Translations under genes and position numbers: made by a program | In this document: positions 22,899 through 35,100 of the stretch, in pieces | How the letters are laid out: each line of letters starts with the position of its first letter | Numbering within the stretch: the stretch's first letter is position 1 | Assembly (NCBI RefSeq): GCF_000512585.2 | Contig: NC_089241.1 | Span: 7,768,001-7,832,000, forward strand | DNA from: Kwoniella bestiolae CBS 10118 | Taxonomy: Eukaryota > Basidiomycota > Tremellomycetes > Tremellales > Cryptococcaceae | DNA: 64,000 bases | Direction: 5' to 3' | Notes under the pieces: generated by a model | Told to the model about the DNA's origin: nothing | Databases searched by the model: none | Seen by the model: the letters and a program-made list of their open reading frames with translations, nothing else

Positions 22899-24224
22899 AT
22901 GGTCCCTCCCGGCACTGCACTCAGTCGGTCCACCACCTCTGCCAAGAAGAATGTCGGATCGATATACCGACCTGAGAGGGTTATTGTGGAGGAGAGTGAT
23001 TTGGCGGTATGGCCGCCATCACGGATGATCGAGCGATCCGACTTCTATGATCGGTCTCAATACGATGAGGTTCAAAGGAAGGTGGGACCAGGTCAGATAC
23101 ATCGTCAGCCTGTGGACAACACAAGCCTGGTCGAGGATCCGCGACTGTTGAATGAGATACTACCAACTCGACTCCTCGCTAGACCGCCTCTCCAACCCCG
23201 ATCAAACTCTATAAAACGAAAAGCTGTTCCTCTGATTGACGTTGAACCTACCAAAAGAATAAGCAACTATTTTACATCTCTCAAATCGCCTCCACGTCGA
23301 CAAGCCCCGCTCCATCAAGCTCAAGTTCAAGCTCAAGCTCAGGCAGGACGACTCTCGGTGCAGCCTGAGATCGAGCAGCTGAATGGGACTGGCAAGGCGA
23401 GGGTACGATCCGGTACAGCCACCGAACGAGTTATCTGGTTTTCCCCTCCCAGAGCGAGAGATCAGACAGAGACAGACCCCAAGGACAGACCATCAATGAT
23501 CTACCGAAGGTCCACTGATCCATCTCAGGCTATATATCCTTCTCCGACTGCCTCGTCCACCCTTGAAGGACCATCATACAGCCCCTCTCCTCGTTCTCGC
23601 CCCATATCTCAAAGTACCGCTGCAGAAGGTAGAGGACAAACCACGAATGAAGATGGGCCAACTCATCAGAATAACCATAATCAAAATCAATACTCTATAA
23701 CCTCCATGTACAGTACCAACCAGACCATCCACACTTACTCCTCGTCAATCAATAGAGATCTATTCTACAATCCACCTAGAAGATCGACGTCGATCGAATC
23801 GAGGTTGACTGCTAGTCCGACCAAATCGACTACTACTCCGCTAGATCCGCAAGTCCCAGTCCCAGTCCCAGGTTCAGCTTCGGAACTGTCACCTGATCCT
23901 GGTAGTCCTGCGAGTATCAGTGCGGATCACAAAATGAGACAATCGGAATTACAGACCGTCCTAGCGCGTCTCACCAAGCTCAGGAGGGAGACGGGGTTTA
24001 ATAGTGATTTTGGGTTGGATCTGAGTGTTCGGGATGAGGATTCGTTTGTGTATGATTTGGAGGATATGGATATGAGGGAGTATAAATCCTGGACCAAGGG
24101 GGACGAACGAAGGAGTTTGGGAAGTGAGATTACCTTCGATAGTGAGATAAGTGAGAATCTTACGCCTGTTGCGGAGATTAGGCTGATTAACAGTGGGAGG
24201 AGGAATTATGGTGGGGTGGTTTAA
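22899..24224 (+). CDS. Disordered Ser/Pro/Gln-rich protein, unknown
   Basis: A single uninterrupted frame of 441 residues from ATG 22899. Composition is Ser, Thr, Pro, Arg and Gln, with a run alternating Q with A or V (HQAQVQAQAQAGR). One short helical segment stands out near the end (MRQSELQTVLARLTKLRRETGF), followed by an acidic stretch (VRDEDSFVYDLEDMDMREY). No known domain is visible. It may be an independent gene or, through one or two introns in 22670-22900, the cytoplasmic tail of the preceding membrane protein; I found no join that keeps phase with strong sites. The length of the open frame argues that it is coding. Confidence 0.6.
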   Translation: MVPPGTALSRSTTSAKKNVGSIYRPERVIVEESDLAVWPPSRMIERSDFYDRSQYDEVQRKVGPGQIHRQPVDNTSLVEDPRLLNEILPTRLLARPPLQPRSNSIKRKAVPLIDVEPTKRISNYFTSLKSPPRRQAPLHQAQVQAQAQAGRLSVQPEIEQLNGTGKARVRSGTATERVIWFSPPRARDQTETDPKDRPSMIYRRSTDPSQAIYPSPTASSTLEGPSYSPSPRSRPISQSTAAEGRGQTTNEDGPTHQNNHNQNQYSITSMYSTNQTIHTYSSSINRDLFYNPPRRSTSIESRLTASPTKSTTTPLDPQVPVPVPGSASELSPDPGSPASISADHKMRQSELQTVLARLTKLRRETGFNSDFGLDLSVRDEDSFVYDLEDMDMREYKSWTKGDERRSLGSEITFDSEISENLTPVAEIRLINSGRRNYGGVV

Positions 24225-24420
24225 TATTTGTTAGTTAGGTATGTTTGTATAATCTATGGTATGTACGATATGGTACAATACCAGATTCTGAGTGGGTTAG
24301 ATGTTACCCAATGTTACAGTTTCATGGGTCTGATGAGACTGATCACTTGCTCTTTGCTGTCCGTATTTGGCAAGCGGAAACCCAAGATCCATCATTTCGA
24401 CCTGAAAGGTTTGTTTGGCA

Positions 24421-25625
24421 TTACCAACTTGCATCGCTACTCTCATCATCTACACTTCCCTCTTCTTTCTCTGACACCCCTCCTTCTATCTCACTATCGT
24501 CGGATTCATCATGTTCACTCGCCTCAGTCTCTGAATCAGAAAGAGGTCGATCATCTTCCATACTCTGATCACTCTCATCCAGCTTTTCATCATCTGAATT
24601 ATCATCCTCGTCAATCCCCTTCCTATCGGGATTATCAATCTGTTCAACAAATCCTGCATATCAGCTGTCTACTTCACTCCATCAGTATGTATCCCTTAGA
24701 GGGTAGACTTACCAAATCGATAAATTGCTTTGCTACCTCGTCGTTCGCATCAATAGCCAGAGCTTTCACGAACCATCCTTTGGCCTGTCTCATCCCCGCT
24801 CCATCAGGTGGGAGGTGGTCGATATTCCGCAATGGAGGTGAAGAAGACAATGAGGAAGACCGCTCAATGTGCTCTCGCAACGCCATCCTATCGTTGAATG
24901 ACGATGAGCTCGGTAGACCGTTGGGATTGGGTCGGAGGGAGGATGGTTGAGCGAGGTAGAAGGATAGGAGACCGGCGTAGGTGTGTAGTGGAGCTGAGAG
25001 GAGGAAGGGGTATGAGGAGAGGTATCTGCGTTGAGAATAGAGGTATTAGCTTTGGTTGTGAGGTTTGAGTACTGAAAAGATGAAAAGATGAAGATGACGT
25101 ACGTCTCGAGCTGGTCGTAGGCTTGTCGATATTGACCTGATTTGATGAGGTGTAATACCAATGCATGGAGTAATGAAGGTTTCTACGAGAATAAAAACAT
25201 AGTCAGCTATCCTATATCTCATTGCGATATCAAAAGTAGCTCACATCCTCTTCTCTCGCCGAGACTCTTAGTCCGTTCAACCATCTCTCCACATCCCTAT
25301 TCTGACTCTGTGTCGAGTCGTACTCTGTCGAAGAAGAAGTCGACGAGAGAATGAGTAATCCCCAGTACCACCTGGATCTCCAATTGACCTCACGACATCG
25401 GACCTGTATCCCACGAGAATGTGAATGAGCTAGGGTGTAAGGTATAACAGAGAGAGCTACACTTACAAGTATCGCCCAAGCTCTCTTGGCTCGTGCTGTA
25501 TCACCTTTCAACAAGCTGAGATGTAACAAGTCTATCAAGTTCTGTATCCATTTCTTTCGGATTGACGGGTGGTTGAATGCTTGAGGGTCATTTGGCTGGA
25601 TGTTCACCGAGGTATTGAGAGGCAT
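24421..25625 (-). CDS. Rrn11-like RNA polymerase I initiation factor
   Basis: Exons 25625-25467, 25403-25245, 25182-25103, 25025-24713 and a last exon from 24653. The signature of the Rrn11 family is in exons 1-2 (KKWIQNLIDLLHLSLLKGD, then RAKRAWAILVRCREVNWRSR, WYWGLLILSS). A TPR-like continuation follows (LLHALVLHLIKSGQYRQAYD... AKGWFVKALAIDANDEVAKQ). Rrn11 is a core-factor subunit that recruits Pol I to the rDNA promoter. Splicing with the obvious GTAAGT donor at 24712 gives a hydrophobic/basic tail ending at 24486. A donor four bases further in gives an acidic Asp/Glu/Ser tail ending at 24421, which looks more like protein. The start MPLNTS at 25625 is conservative; an upstream exon from about 25793 joined at a GAG acceptor is possible. 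Confidence 0.65.
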
Positions 25626-26078
25626 TCGTATCTGTACTTCCCACCTTGCCGCGACTTCATCCTCAGAGATAAGTTAAATGAGACAGAACAAGCAACAAAG
25701 TACCCGTGAAATCCAACGCGAGCAGATAAAATCCACCAAAGAAAGAACAATAAGATAACCACTCGGTGCCACACTCGACTCTCTCATGTATATCGCCGAT
25801 AATCCTCCTTTATACTACTATTTGATGCTCAGCGGCAAATCCCACGCGTGCACTTGAGCTCATACCCTACCAGGGCAAGCAGTTTTTTTCATTTGGCACT
25901 GGCACTTTTGTCCATACAAATTTTTACCTCTTCTTTCTCCTTCTCCTTCTTCATCAAATAACCTCTGGGTTACCTATATAAACTACTACTACCACACCAC
26001 TCAAACCGCTCAAAAGGATCACTTTGTCAGCACAGAAGCTTGACGAAGTACCACAAAACAAAAAACCAACAAAACAAT
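25626..26078. promoter_or_regulatory. Divergent promoter region of the Rrn11-like gene and TIF1
   Basis: About 450 bases between head-to-head starts. The stretch at 25885-25955 is pyrimidine-rich with T and C runs, and the bases just before the TIF1 ATG are A-rich, as in fungal translation-factor leaders. It may include an extra 5' coding exon of the Rrn11-like gene. Confidence 0.5.
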
Positions 26079-27867
26079 ATGTCCGAGTGAGTGGTGGATT
26101 TAACATCTGATCGGAGGAATGATGAGATGGGTGTTCTGGGCTGGGCGGCAATTGGTAATGAGTAGCGGAAGGGTGGTAGAATAGTGTGGAAAGTGTACCA
26201 GAGGTTGTCAGAGGTAATACTCTTTTCAGCGTGCGGCACATGTAGTCTTAGTAAAGGATGTGATAGTGGGAGAATAATGGAATCGGTGGCAAGAACATGT
26301 ACTGGAAACACCAATATGAGTAAGCACAAGCTGACACCTCTTCTGTTCCTTGTAATAGCCCTAAAACCGAGACCGAAGGTGGTCTTCAAATGAACGGTGA
26401 TCTCATCGAATCCAACTGGAACCAAGTTGTTGACAAGTGAGTTGGATCTTACGTGCTACAAAAGGAGTTTTTCCGCTGCCGCAATAACAAGGAAAGGAAT
26501 GGGAAAGCTAATAGCGTGATCTTGACAGCTTCGACAACATGGACCTCAAAGGTGACCTCCTCCGAGGTGTCTACGCCTACGGTTTCGAGAGACCTTCCGC
26601 CATTCAACAACGAGCTATCATGCCCATCATCACTGGCCGAGACTGTATCGCTCAAGCTCAATCAGGTACCGGTAAGACCGCTACCTTCTCCATCTCCATT
26701 CTTCAACGAGTGAGTGATAGCTACGTTTCATGCTGTCAAGCAGGAAGAGGGAAAGCTGACGCGATATAATCAATACAAATGATAGATTGACACCACCGTC
26801 AAGAAGACCCAAGCTTTGATCCTCGCCCCCACCCGAGAGCTCGCCCAGCAAATCCAAAAGGTCGTTATCGCCCTCGGTGACTACCTCAACGTAGACTGCC
26901 ACGCCTGTGTCGGTGGTACCGCCGTCCGAGAGGACATGGCCAAGCTCGCCGAAGGTCCCCACGTCGTTGTCGGTACCCCCGGTCGAGTCTTCGACATGAT
27001 CAACCGAGGTGCCCTCAAGTCCGAGGCCGTCAAGATGTTCTGTCTCGATGAGGCCGATGAGATGCTTTCCACCGGATTCAAAGACTCCATCTACGACATC
27101 TTCCAACTTCTCCCTGCTGAGACTCAGGTCGTCCTCCTTTCCGCCACCATGCCTCCTGAGGTTTTGGACGTCACCAAGAAATTCATGAGAGACCCTATCA
27201 GAATCTTGGTAAAGAAGGATGAACTTACCCTCGAAGGTATCAGACAATTCTGTGGGTTTCGCGTTTACTTTTCGACGATCTCACGATATCGTCCGTTTTA
27301 CTAACATCAGGATGTTTGGATGCACCGCAGACATCGCCGTCGAGAAGGAAGAATGGAAGCTCGATACCCTCTGTGATCTCTACGAGACCGTCACCATCAC
27401 CCAAGCCGTCATCTTCTGTTCTACCCGAAGAAAGGTCGACTGGTTGACCCAAAAACTCCACGAAAGAGAATTCACCGTCTCTGCCATGCACGGTGATATG
27501 GACCAAGCCCAACGAGAGGTCATCATGAAGGAGTTCAGATCCGGTTCATCCAGAGTCTTGATCGCCACTGACTTGCTTGCTCGAGGTATCGATGTCCAAC
27601 AAGTCTCTTTGGTTATCAACGTGAGTGAGACTGTCTTAGTCATCAGCAATGACAGTCGAGCTAATCGCTTCGTTCCGTTCGCAGTACGATCTCCCAGCTT
27701 CCAAAGAAAACTACATTCACAGAATCGGTAGAGGTGGTCGATTCGGTCGAAAAGGTGTGGCCATCAACTTTGTCACTCAAGATGACGTCAAGATGCTCAG
27801 AGAAATTGAAACATACTACAACACTCAAGTTGATGAGATGCCTCTCAACGTTGCTGATCTTATTTAA
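26079..27867 (+). CDS. TIF1: Translation initiation factor eIF4A, DEAD-box RNA helicase
   Basis: Six exons close in phase: 26079-26086, 26359-26436, 26529-26709, 26786-27251, 27331-27620 and 27685-27867, giving 401 residues, the normal eIF4A length. Helicase motifs in order: Q motif (FERPSAIQQRAI), motif I AQSGTGKT at 72-79, Ia PTRELAQQ, Ib TPGR, II LDEADEML, III SAT, IV VIFCSTRR, V TDLLARGIDVQQ and VI HRIGRGGRFGRKG. It ends in DEMPLNVADLI. As the helicase of eIF4F it unwinds 5' leaders during ribosome scanning. The first coding exon is only eight bases (ATGTCCGA), so a search for an ATG in the long frame misses the true start. Codon use is strongly C-ending, as expected of a highly expressed gene. 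Confidence 0.98.
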
Positions 27868-28597
27868 TTGTATATAAACATAGTATCTACATTAATTATA
27901 GACAGTGTTGTGTTTGATTTGGTTTTCTTCCTCTTTCCTTCCTTTACCTTGCCCTTCTCCACCCACCCACCCAAAATGCTATACCTATCATGGTTGAGCC
28001 GACGTAGAGGTAAAAGACCTAAAAAATTGTGCGGAGGTAGATTAGCTCTGGTAAAACAAACTAGGTTATCTGATTTACAGGATAATCGTGTTGTTGTTCA
28101 TCTAGTTGGCTAAAATGATTCTTCTTTCTTTCTCAATATACATCTTCATTTCGCGTCTTGGTCTTGGTCTAATTTGCCGTTTTGTAGAATGAGGGATGAG
28201 AGCATATGATATATCTTACTTTCTGATTTCCGATCTCAGATTGCAACTTGTGTCGTGAAGGGTAATCGATGGAAATGGTATCATCAGAGGCTTCACGGTG
28301 CATCACCATACGAGTAAGGTGTAAGATAATGAATGCGGAGTAATGATCATTCCTATGAGATTGCTTTTGCTACCAAATTGATGTGTATCACTGGGCGATG
28401 GACTAAATGCATTAGATCATGGGAGAAGTGAATGTTTGTGTAAGATACATGAAAGTGTTGTATGCTAAAATATGACTGTTCGACGTCGACTTTATGATCT
28501 CAACTGAAATGAGATTGTCCCATCATGTCCAGCTAGATGCTACCCTCTATCCCCATGGCACATATAAGCCATATGGGCATTTGACATCCCTCTTTCC
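27868..28597. other. Convergent 3' region between TIF1 and PET100
   Basis: About 730 bases holding both 3' UTRs. The 27900-28000 part is T- and C-rich. No gene is supported. Confidence 0.5.
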
Positions 28598-29345
28598 TTA
28601 CACTAACCTCTCATTCTCATTACCGCTAGACTGAGGCCAACTCCAACCGCTCGTATTCGTCGGTATACTCTGACTTGTCAATGGTGCTGGTGCTGTTGTA
28701 GATCCGGAACCGAGATGTATACCTCCCTCAGCTTCAATCTCACCTGCCGTTATCGATTCGACAGGTCGTCCTGTCTTCTTGGCTAGTCGTTCGGCCTTCA
28801 TTCGTGCTAATTCTTCTTTTATACCGGTGTGCGTACGGGGGGGTTGCTGTGTGATTTATTTTGGGTTAGCTGGCACTCGCTGGAGTCATTGGAAATTGAC
28901 CAAAGGAAGTGCAGTGTAGTACGGAGAACAGGAACTTACATAGGTCGATTCATATGGTGGCCAGAGGATTTCTTTGTACTATTTATCATGCCATCAGTAT
29001 ATGGATTATCTGGATATCAGGATGTATGATATCGCTTCGCTCTTATATTCGAAGCTGGGTTGAAAGGCTAGCTCACAGGTTGGACGTAGCTGTCATACCT
29101 ATTACCTCACCCAACAACATCAGTATATCCCCACCCTGATACGACAAGACGCTGACTCACCACTCTGGATCACCGAACTTGAACATTGCATAGATGGGGA
29201 AGAACATGTAGAAACCGAATTTGAAGATTTCGACTGTGGGTCAGTCATCCATGAGCATCAGAATCGGAGATCGCATTAATGTTTGAACTGGTTTGTTGAG
29301 TGTGGGCGTGAGAAGTGAAATGGACATACGATTTGGACCTGCCAT
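28598..29345 (-). CDS. PET100: Pet100-like cytochrome c oxidase assembly protein
   Basis: Five exons close in phase: 29345-29330 (16 bases), 29233-29161, 29089-29077 (13 bases), 28978-28940 and 28846-28598, giving 129 residues. The N-terminus MAGPNLEIFKFGFYMFFPIY carries the single membrane-anchor helix and the MAGPN/FKFG signature of Pet100, an inner-membrane chaperone for assembly of cytochrome c oxidase. The middle reads YKEILWPPYESTYQPPRTHT; the C-terminus is a helical, basic segment and a Ser/Thr/Pro tail that is longer than in yeast. The two microexons mean that no long frame covers the conserved N-terminus. Only the last 249 bases would be found by a simple frame scan. Confidence 0.88.
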
Positions 29346-29742
29346 CTTGAATTTTATTTCCTGTGTCCTGTCCTGTCTTGTCTTGTATGGATATTGTAGA
29401 GCTGAATGATGTACAGACGAAGAACAGACTCCGAAATCGAAAAGCAACTTTCTCCGAGGTCGAACGAAGGCTTCGTCTGATGGATGTGAGAATCACGTGA
29501 TTTCTACGCTGGTTCGGTGATGCGGCGATGGCCGTGTTCCTGATCAAGCAAGTTGGGTCCGTGTTTTGACTTTTTTAATTGTTGTTGATGTCGGATCTAT
29601 ACCTCTCACTCGTTACACACTGTCAGTCGTACGATGCAACATATATAAGCAAGGTATCGTTCATTCATTCTGATTACAAACCCTCACTGCTAGACTCTGC
29701 TGGATCGTGCAAAGCTATCCTACTAAAGAGAGGCGCGCAGAC
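29346..29742. promoter_or_regulatory. Divergent promoter region of PET100 and ERG27
   Basis: About 400 bases between head-to-head starts, expected to hold both promoters and leaders. A T-rich tract lies at 29566-29585. No specific site is claimed. Confidence 0.45.
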
Positions 29743-31660
29743 ATGGTATCTACCCGATCAGGTTCAAGCAAAATACCAGATGGTGTAGAGAAGGACGATA
29801 ACAGGATTATAGTGGTAGTAACAGGAGCCAACAGGTCAGTCATCTTCTCTTCTCTTCTCTTCTCTTCTATCATCTCAGCTTCCCAGACGGCGGTCAACAA
29901 AAGAAAAAAAAGAAAAAAAAAGAAAAAAAAGAAAAAAAAGAAAAAAAAAAAAACAGATAAGCTGATACTGTACACTGTCATAGTGGCTTCGGACTAGGTA
30001 TATGCGAACAACTACTCTCAAACCTCTCTTTACCTCCTCACACGCCCATCCCCATTTCAACACCTCAACTTACCGCTCTCCCTCCCTCCCTACGCGGCTC
30101 ATTCGACGAAGATGAAGATGAAGAACCTACAAAGCATATCGACGAGAACCCACCGGCTTTAACGTTGATTCTGGCATGTCGGAGCGAGAAGAAGGCATTG
30201 GCAGCTAAGCAGATTTTGCTGGACAAGCATGAGAAAGAGCTGAAGGAGAGGGAAGAGATGGGGGAGGAAATCCGGAGGGGATGGTTGGAGGATTTGAAGA
30301 TTGTTTGGGAGGGGGTGGATTTGGATAATCCCGGTGGGGGGAGTGGGGTGCTGGGGTTTTGTGAGGGGTTGAAAGCTAGGTGAGTTGGCTGAGAATTGCG
30401 AATGTCACGAAGGGTCATACATAACAATTCTGCATCGGAATAGGTTGAAATACATCACCCCTTAAATCAGTATCGCTGACTACTTTTTCACCTTCCCAGA
30501 TACCCACATATAACCACACTATACCTCAACGCGGGGATGGGCGCATTCACAGGACTAGATTGGATAGGGTTTTTCAAGCAGAATATCATGGAAGGTCTTC
30601 CTCGAGCTCAGAGTCAACCGAACTGCCAGTACGAAGCTAAAGGTGCTATGAGTGCGGACGGTGAGAGGGGCTTAGTATGGGGTACGAATGTGCTGGCTCC
30701 TTATATTATGGTGAGTAAAGGCAATATAACTTGAAGCCCATTGACCGATGTCATATACCCTCGCGACACTCCTCCCTATGGTGGTGTAGTTGCGCGTAAT
30801 TCAATACGTCAAATGTGTACTAATCATATTTCTCGGATTGGCAGGCAAAAGAACTCATCCCTCTACTCAGACGATCGCCCCCCTCCCTCCCCTTCCAACC
30901 TCGCATAATATACACTTCATCCTGTACATCATCTTCTTCCAAATTATCGTCCGAACCATTAAACGATTATCAGCTGATCGAGTACGAGAAGTCATATTCT
31001 GCCAGTAAATATATGGGTGACTTGATCATGGTTCAGCTGGATAAACAATATGGCTCGCCATCACCATCTACTTCAACTGCTTCGGTAGATCAGGAAGGAG
31101 GGGAGAAAGAAAGACCGGTCAGAGTATTTACGGCGGATCCTGGATGTGTGGCCACCAACTTTTTCATGAATGGTTTGGGTCTGGTACTTTGGTGGGCTCA
31201 TTTCAAATTCTTCTTCTATCATTGGTCGTTTGTACTTGTAAGTGGATCTCTCCTCTTTCCCCTACTCAGTCTACTTCACTCTGGTCAGATATACACATCT
31301 GCTCCGGAATACTCAATTCATTATCTTGGATGAGAGCCACAAAATACGACGTAATAATATATGCTAACTACCTTTTACCATGTACAGTGCCGTCTCCTAG
31401 GCTCGACTAAACACCCAGTATACGCCGACCAAGGAGCCCTACCAATGTTATATGCAGCTCTCATACCTGATAAATACCTCTTACCTTCCTCTTCGAATCC
31501 GGCTCAGAGGTTTACAGTAATTTCGGAGCGGTTTGGAGATACCAAAGTGGGGTATGAGGAAGTTGGCGAGTGGGAGAAGGGAGATGAGCTTGGTAAAGGT
31601 TTTATGGAGGCTTGTGAGAGTCATAGGAGGGAATGGAGGAGGAGGGAGGGGATGGAGTGA
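29743..31660 (+). CDS. ERG27: 3-keto-steroid reductase (ergosterol biosynthesis, Erg27-like SDR)
   Basis: Five exons close in phase: 29743-29834, 29984-30379, 30500-30710, 30845-31237 and 31388-31660, giving 454 residues. Short-chain dehydrogenase marks: cofactor loop TGANSGFGLG across the first splice junction, LILACRSEKKA, TLYLNAGMG, catalytic serine region RIIYTSSC and the YSASK pair (Tyr284, Lys288). The DPGCVATNFF loop and FFYHWSFVL segment match Erg27. The enzyme reduces the C-3 ketone during C-4 demethylation of sterols, at the ER and lipid droplets, in a complex with Erg25 and Erg26. A charged insertion of about 60 residues separates the first two strands, making it longer than the yeast protein. 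Intron 1 contains a large simple repeat. Confidence 0.9.
29841..29953 (+). repeat. CT pentamer repeat and A-rich tract inside ERG27 intron 1
   Basis: From about 29841 the intron holds repeats of CTTCT. From about 29901 to 29953 it is almost pure A interrupted by single G bases at regular spacing. Both lie between the donor at 29835 and the acceptor ending at 29983, so they are intronic. Such tracts are prone to length variation and to assembly error. Confidence 0.85.
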
Positions 31661-32163
31661 TTGGATTGTGCAGGATCTGATATGCTCGGTTGATGGGTTC
31701 ATTTTATGGGATAGTTATAATGTATATACCGCTGATTGTCTATATATCTTGTGCATGTATACCTCACCAGTGTTGATATATCATTGAACAGTACCAAGTC
31801 TGGTGTCATGGTCACTCGTAATGTTGTAAACAAATAGTTGACCATGTTCGGCGATGTCCGCTTTCACCTACCTACCACGTCACGTCCACCCATCGTCACG
31901 TCAAGCGGTCCTCGAAACATGACATGAAGGTGAAAGTCATGACTTTGTGCCTATACTTAGCGTACTGTCAATCACCCATCATTGTACACCTCAGGTAGCT
32001 CATACACGACACGCCAAATCTTTCATACCCAAGAGCTCATAGCCTTGCCAAAAGCCAAATCAACCTGCAACCACCAACCCTCAACCCTCAACGAACAAAG
32101 AGTAAGACAGACAAATACACATCCTACATATATGGTATAGCCTCGCAAGGCGATCAGGCCCAG
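31661..32163. other. Intergenic between ERG27 and MON2
   Basis: About 500 bases with the ERG27 3' UTR and the MON2 promoter and leader. The leader near 32040-32130 is A/C-rich. No gene is supported. Confidence 0.45.
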
Positions 32164-35100
32164 ATGGTGAGTGTTGTACATTTGGATGTCATGCTATCAC
32201 GGGATCATCGTTGCGAGAGGACTCCCTCTTCTGCAGATTGCCCGCGACTCACTTCTGCCCGTACCCATCCGCGAGAGCTGCTAATCTCTCATCTGTTGTC
32301 TCGCACCACAGGACCACAACCTCCTCGTATCGGAGCTGCAAGCTTTGATAGTCGAGACGAAACGTCGGTATGCAGATGTCAAGGATGTGAGCTACTTTTA
32401 CACACTCCCGCCATTGAGTACGGACGTACAGAAATGAGATGATAGCTTATAGTGTTCGTTATCACAGGCTAGCGAGGCTGCTTTGGAATTGTTGAAGGGA
32501 GGTGTGATACCGAGAGACAAGCTGCATGGTGAGCCATGTCTCTTTCATGATGTCAGCACGAAGTGCAGGAATATTGTGACATCAAGCTGACCTGGTCGTA
32601 TTATGTAGAACACGCAGATACCCTTTTGGATCCCATAACCAAAGGATGTAAGACCAAAGTAGCCAAAGTCATAGGTATCAGCATAGCTGCGTTGCAGAGG
32701 TTGGTAGCTTTGGGAGGTGTTCCAACTGTGAGTACAATGAACCTGAGCATACAATGATTCAGCATTAGTGTCGTGTGCGGAATATGAGCGTAGCTGACCT
32801 TGTCACATGTGTTTCGTAGACCAAACTTCCCGACGTCCTCCAGACACTCTCGAGCGTAGCTAATCAAGCGGTCGATATTCAACTGAAGATCTTGCAAACT
32901 CTGTTATCGATTTTGACTTATAACAAGGATGTACATGATGAGGTGCTGGGTAATGTGAGTGCAACTTCCGAAGAGGACCTTCTTCTCCTGACCTACCGTT
33001 TTTTGAATTTGAGCTTTATATGATGCTGATGTGGCATGATTTCAGGCTCTCCTACTCTGCTTCAAACTCCAAGATTCGCGAGTGTCGGTCGTCTCGTCAA
33101 CAGCAGCGGCAACCCTCCGTCAAGCAGTGATGTTAATCTTCGACCGACTCTCCCTGCCTTCCTCCTCTGATGCCTCAACAATTCCACTAAACCTACCTAC
33201 AGATCCCGTCACGGAATTGCAGATATCCCCATCAGCCTACGACGCATATAATATCTTCGCAGACCTATGCTTGTTGACCGCCTCGGCAGGAAGCAGCGGA
33301 GGATTACATTTATGGGGGAATAGCGAGAAAGGATTGAAACCGAATTTGCTGAAATTGCATAATCTCAATAAGACGTTTGGATTAGAGTTGATAGAAAGTA
33401 TTTTGAGTGGCTATGAGGATTCCGTCAAGAAGGTGAGCTGCTCTGTCTGTATCTTATTCTCTGCGGGACAACATCCAACTAATATCTTCCGTATTTGATG
33501 TAGCAACCTGAACTACTATTCTTACTGCAACATTCCCTTGACCCATTATTGCTCAAACTCCTATCAGAAAAACCGACTTTTCCTATAGCACTACGAGTGT
33601 GCAGGTTGATCTTCCTTCTCATGAAGTCATTCACAGATCAACTACCCGAACAAGTGGAAGTGTACTTGACAACGTTGATCAAGATGGGTATGGGCGAATA
33701 TGAATCTCACGACAGGGAAGGACATCATGGGTGGTTGAGGGTGTTGGCGTTGGAGATCATTAGAGGGTGAGCTGCCGATAAACCGATGATCATTTTAGTC
33801 ATGAATCTCGACTGACTCGACTTACTGATTATAGCATATGCGGCGATACTCAACTCTTGCAGAGTATTTACTCGCATTATGATTCCGTTGAAAATACCCC
33901 AACCAAATTGTACAACAAGATCGTCACTTCTTTATCGCGATTAATAAACGAGAAACCCATATTGCTTGGTATTGGTACTCAGATGCACGGTCTAGGAGTA
34001 CCACATACCGATCCCACGAGTCCTGGTACCAACCCTCATGCAAGTTATCTTGATTTGGGGATAGGGATGGTCAGCTCCGCTGCTACTGCTGGGGTCAATA
34101 CGATGAATGCTATGATGGGTGGTCAGGGAGGTGGGCTGAGCTCTGCTTCTGGGGTGAAGTTGAGACTGTGAGTATCTGTGCCGACAAATCAGATCTTCTC
34201 GCGGGTATACTGATTATAACTTTGCTCGTCCCCACAGCATCGAACAGCATGACAAAGCGGAAGCACCTTTAGTCCCCGAGACATACATCTACCTCCTTGC
34301 CCTTCAATCCATCGACGCCATTGCTAACGGCATTTATACGTCTGTCGCTACTTCTCCATCTCCCCCTGAACCCATCAAAGCTATGGCTTCTTCCGCTTGG
34401 CCTGCGCTCCTAGCGGCTTTATCGTATACCATGGGCACGAACCTTTCTGATCAACTATTCGCCGAAGTCCTCACCTCTCTACAGGATTTCACGGTCGCTT
34501 GTGGCTTATTGGAACTCATCACTCCTCGAGACGCTTTCCTCAGTATTCTAGGCAAGTACGCCGTGCCTCCTCCGGTCGTCTCAGCCATGCAGTCTTACAT
34601 GGAGAACCCGAACCCACCCCGTAATCCCAGTGTGATATCGGCCGATGCCCTTGGTTTTTCGGCCCTGGGCGTAGGCGGGCCATCAGGTCCACCTAGTCTA
34701 TCAGAACGCAACCTTGCTTGTCTCCGAAGTACGGTCAATACTGCTCGAGTGTTAGGCCCTTCATTGGGCAAAGCTTGGCATGATGTATTGGAGATACTGC
34801 AGAATGCCAACTTCCTGCTGGCTGCTCGAAAGCCCTCCATGGGCCGAAGACCAACTGTACCTGGTGGATCTCCGGGTAATCTCATGTCACCTGGTACACC
34901 TCGACCTGCTGGGGAAATTCCAGAGAACAAGCATGATATCCTTCAAGATCTTGATCCGGAATCAATACAACTTCTGATGAATGCCCTATTCGATTCTTCG
35001 AGGGACTTACCCGACGGAGCCTTCACGACATTCGTAACTGCTTTGTGTCAACTCAGCTCCGAAATGATTGGTATGGGTGCTTCGAACCCCATGTTATCAG

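Noticed and set aside
22571..22945. 124-codon minus-strand frame between the membrane-protein and disordered-protein genes
   Set aside because: Overlaps the ends of two plus-strand frames, has no domain or splice partner, and its C-terminal half is proline-rich shadow.
26681..27247. Long open frame (188 codons) antisense to TIF1
   Set aside because: It mirrors the highly biased C-ending codons of eIF4A on the other strand; no domain, no splice context.
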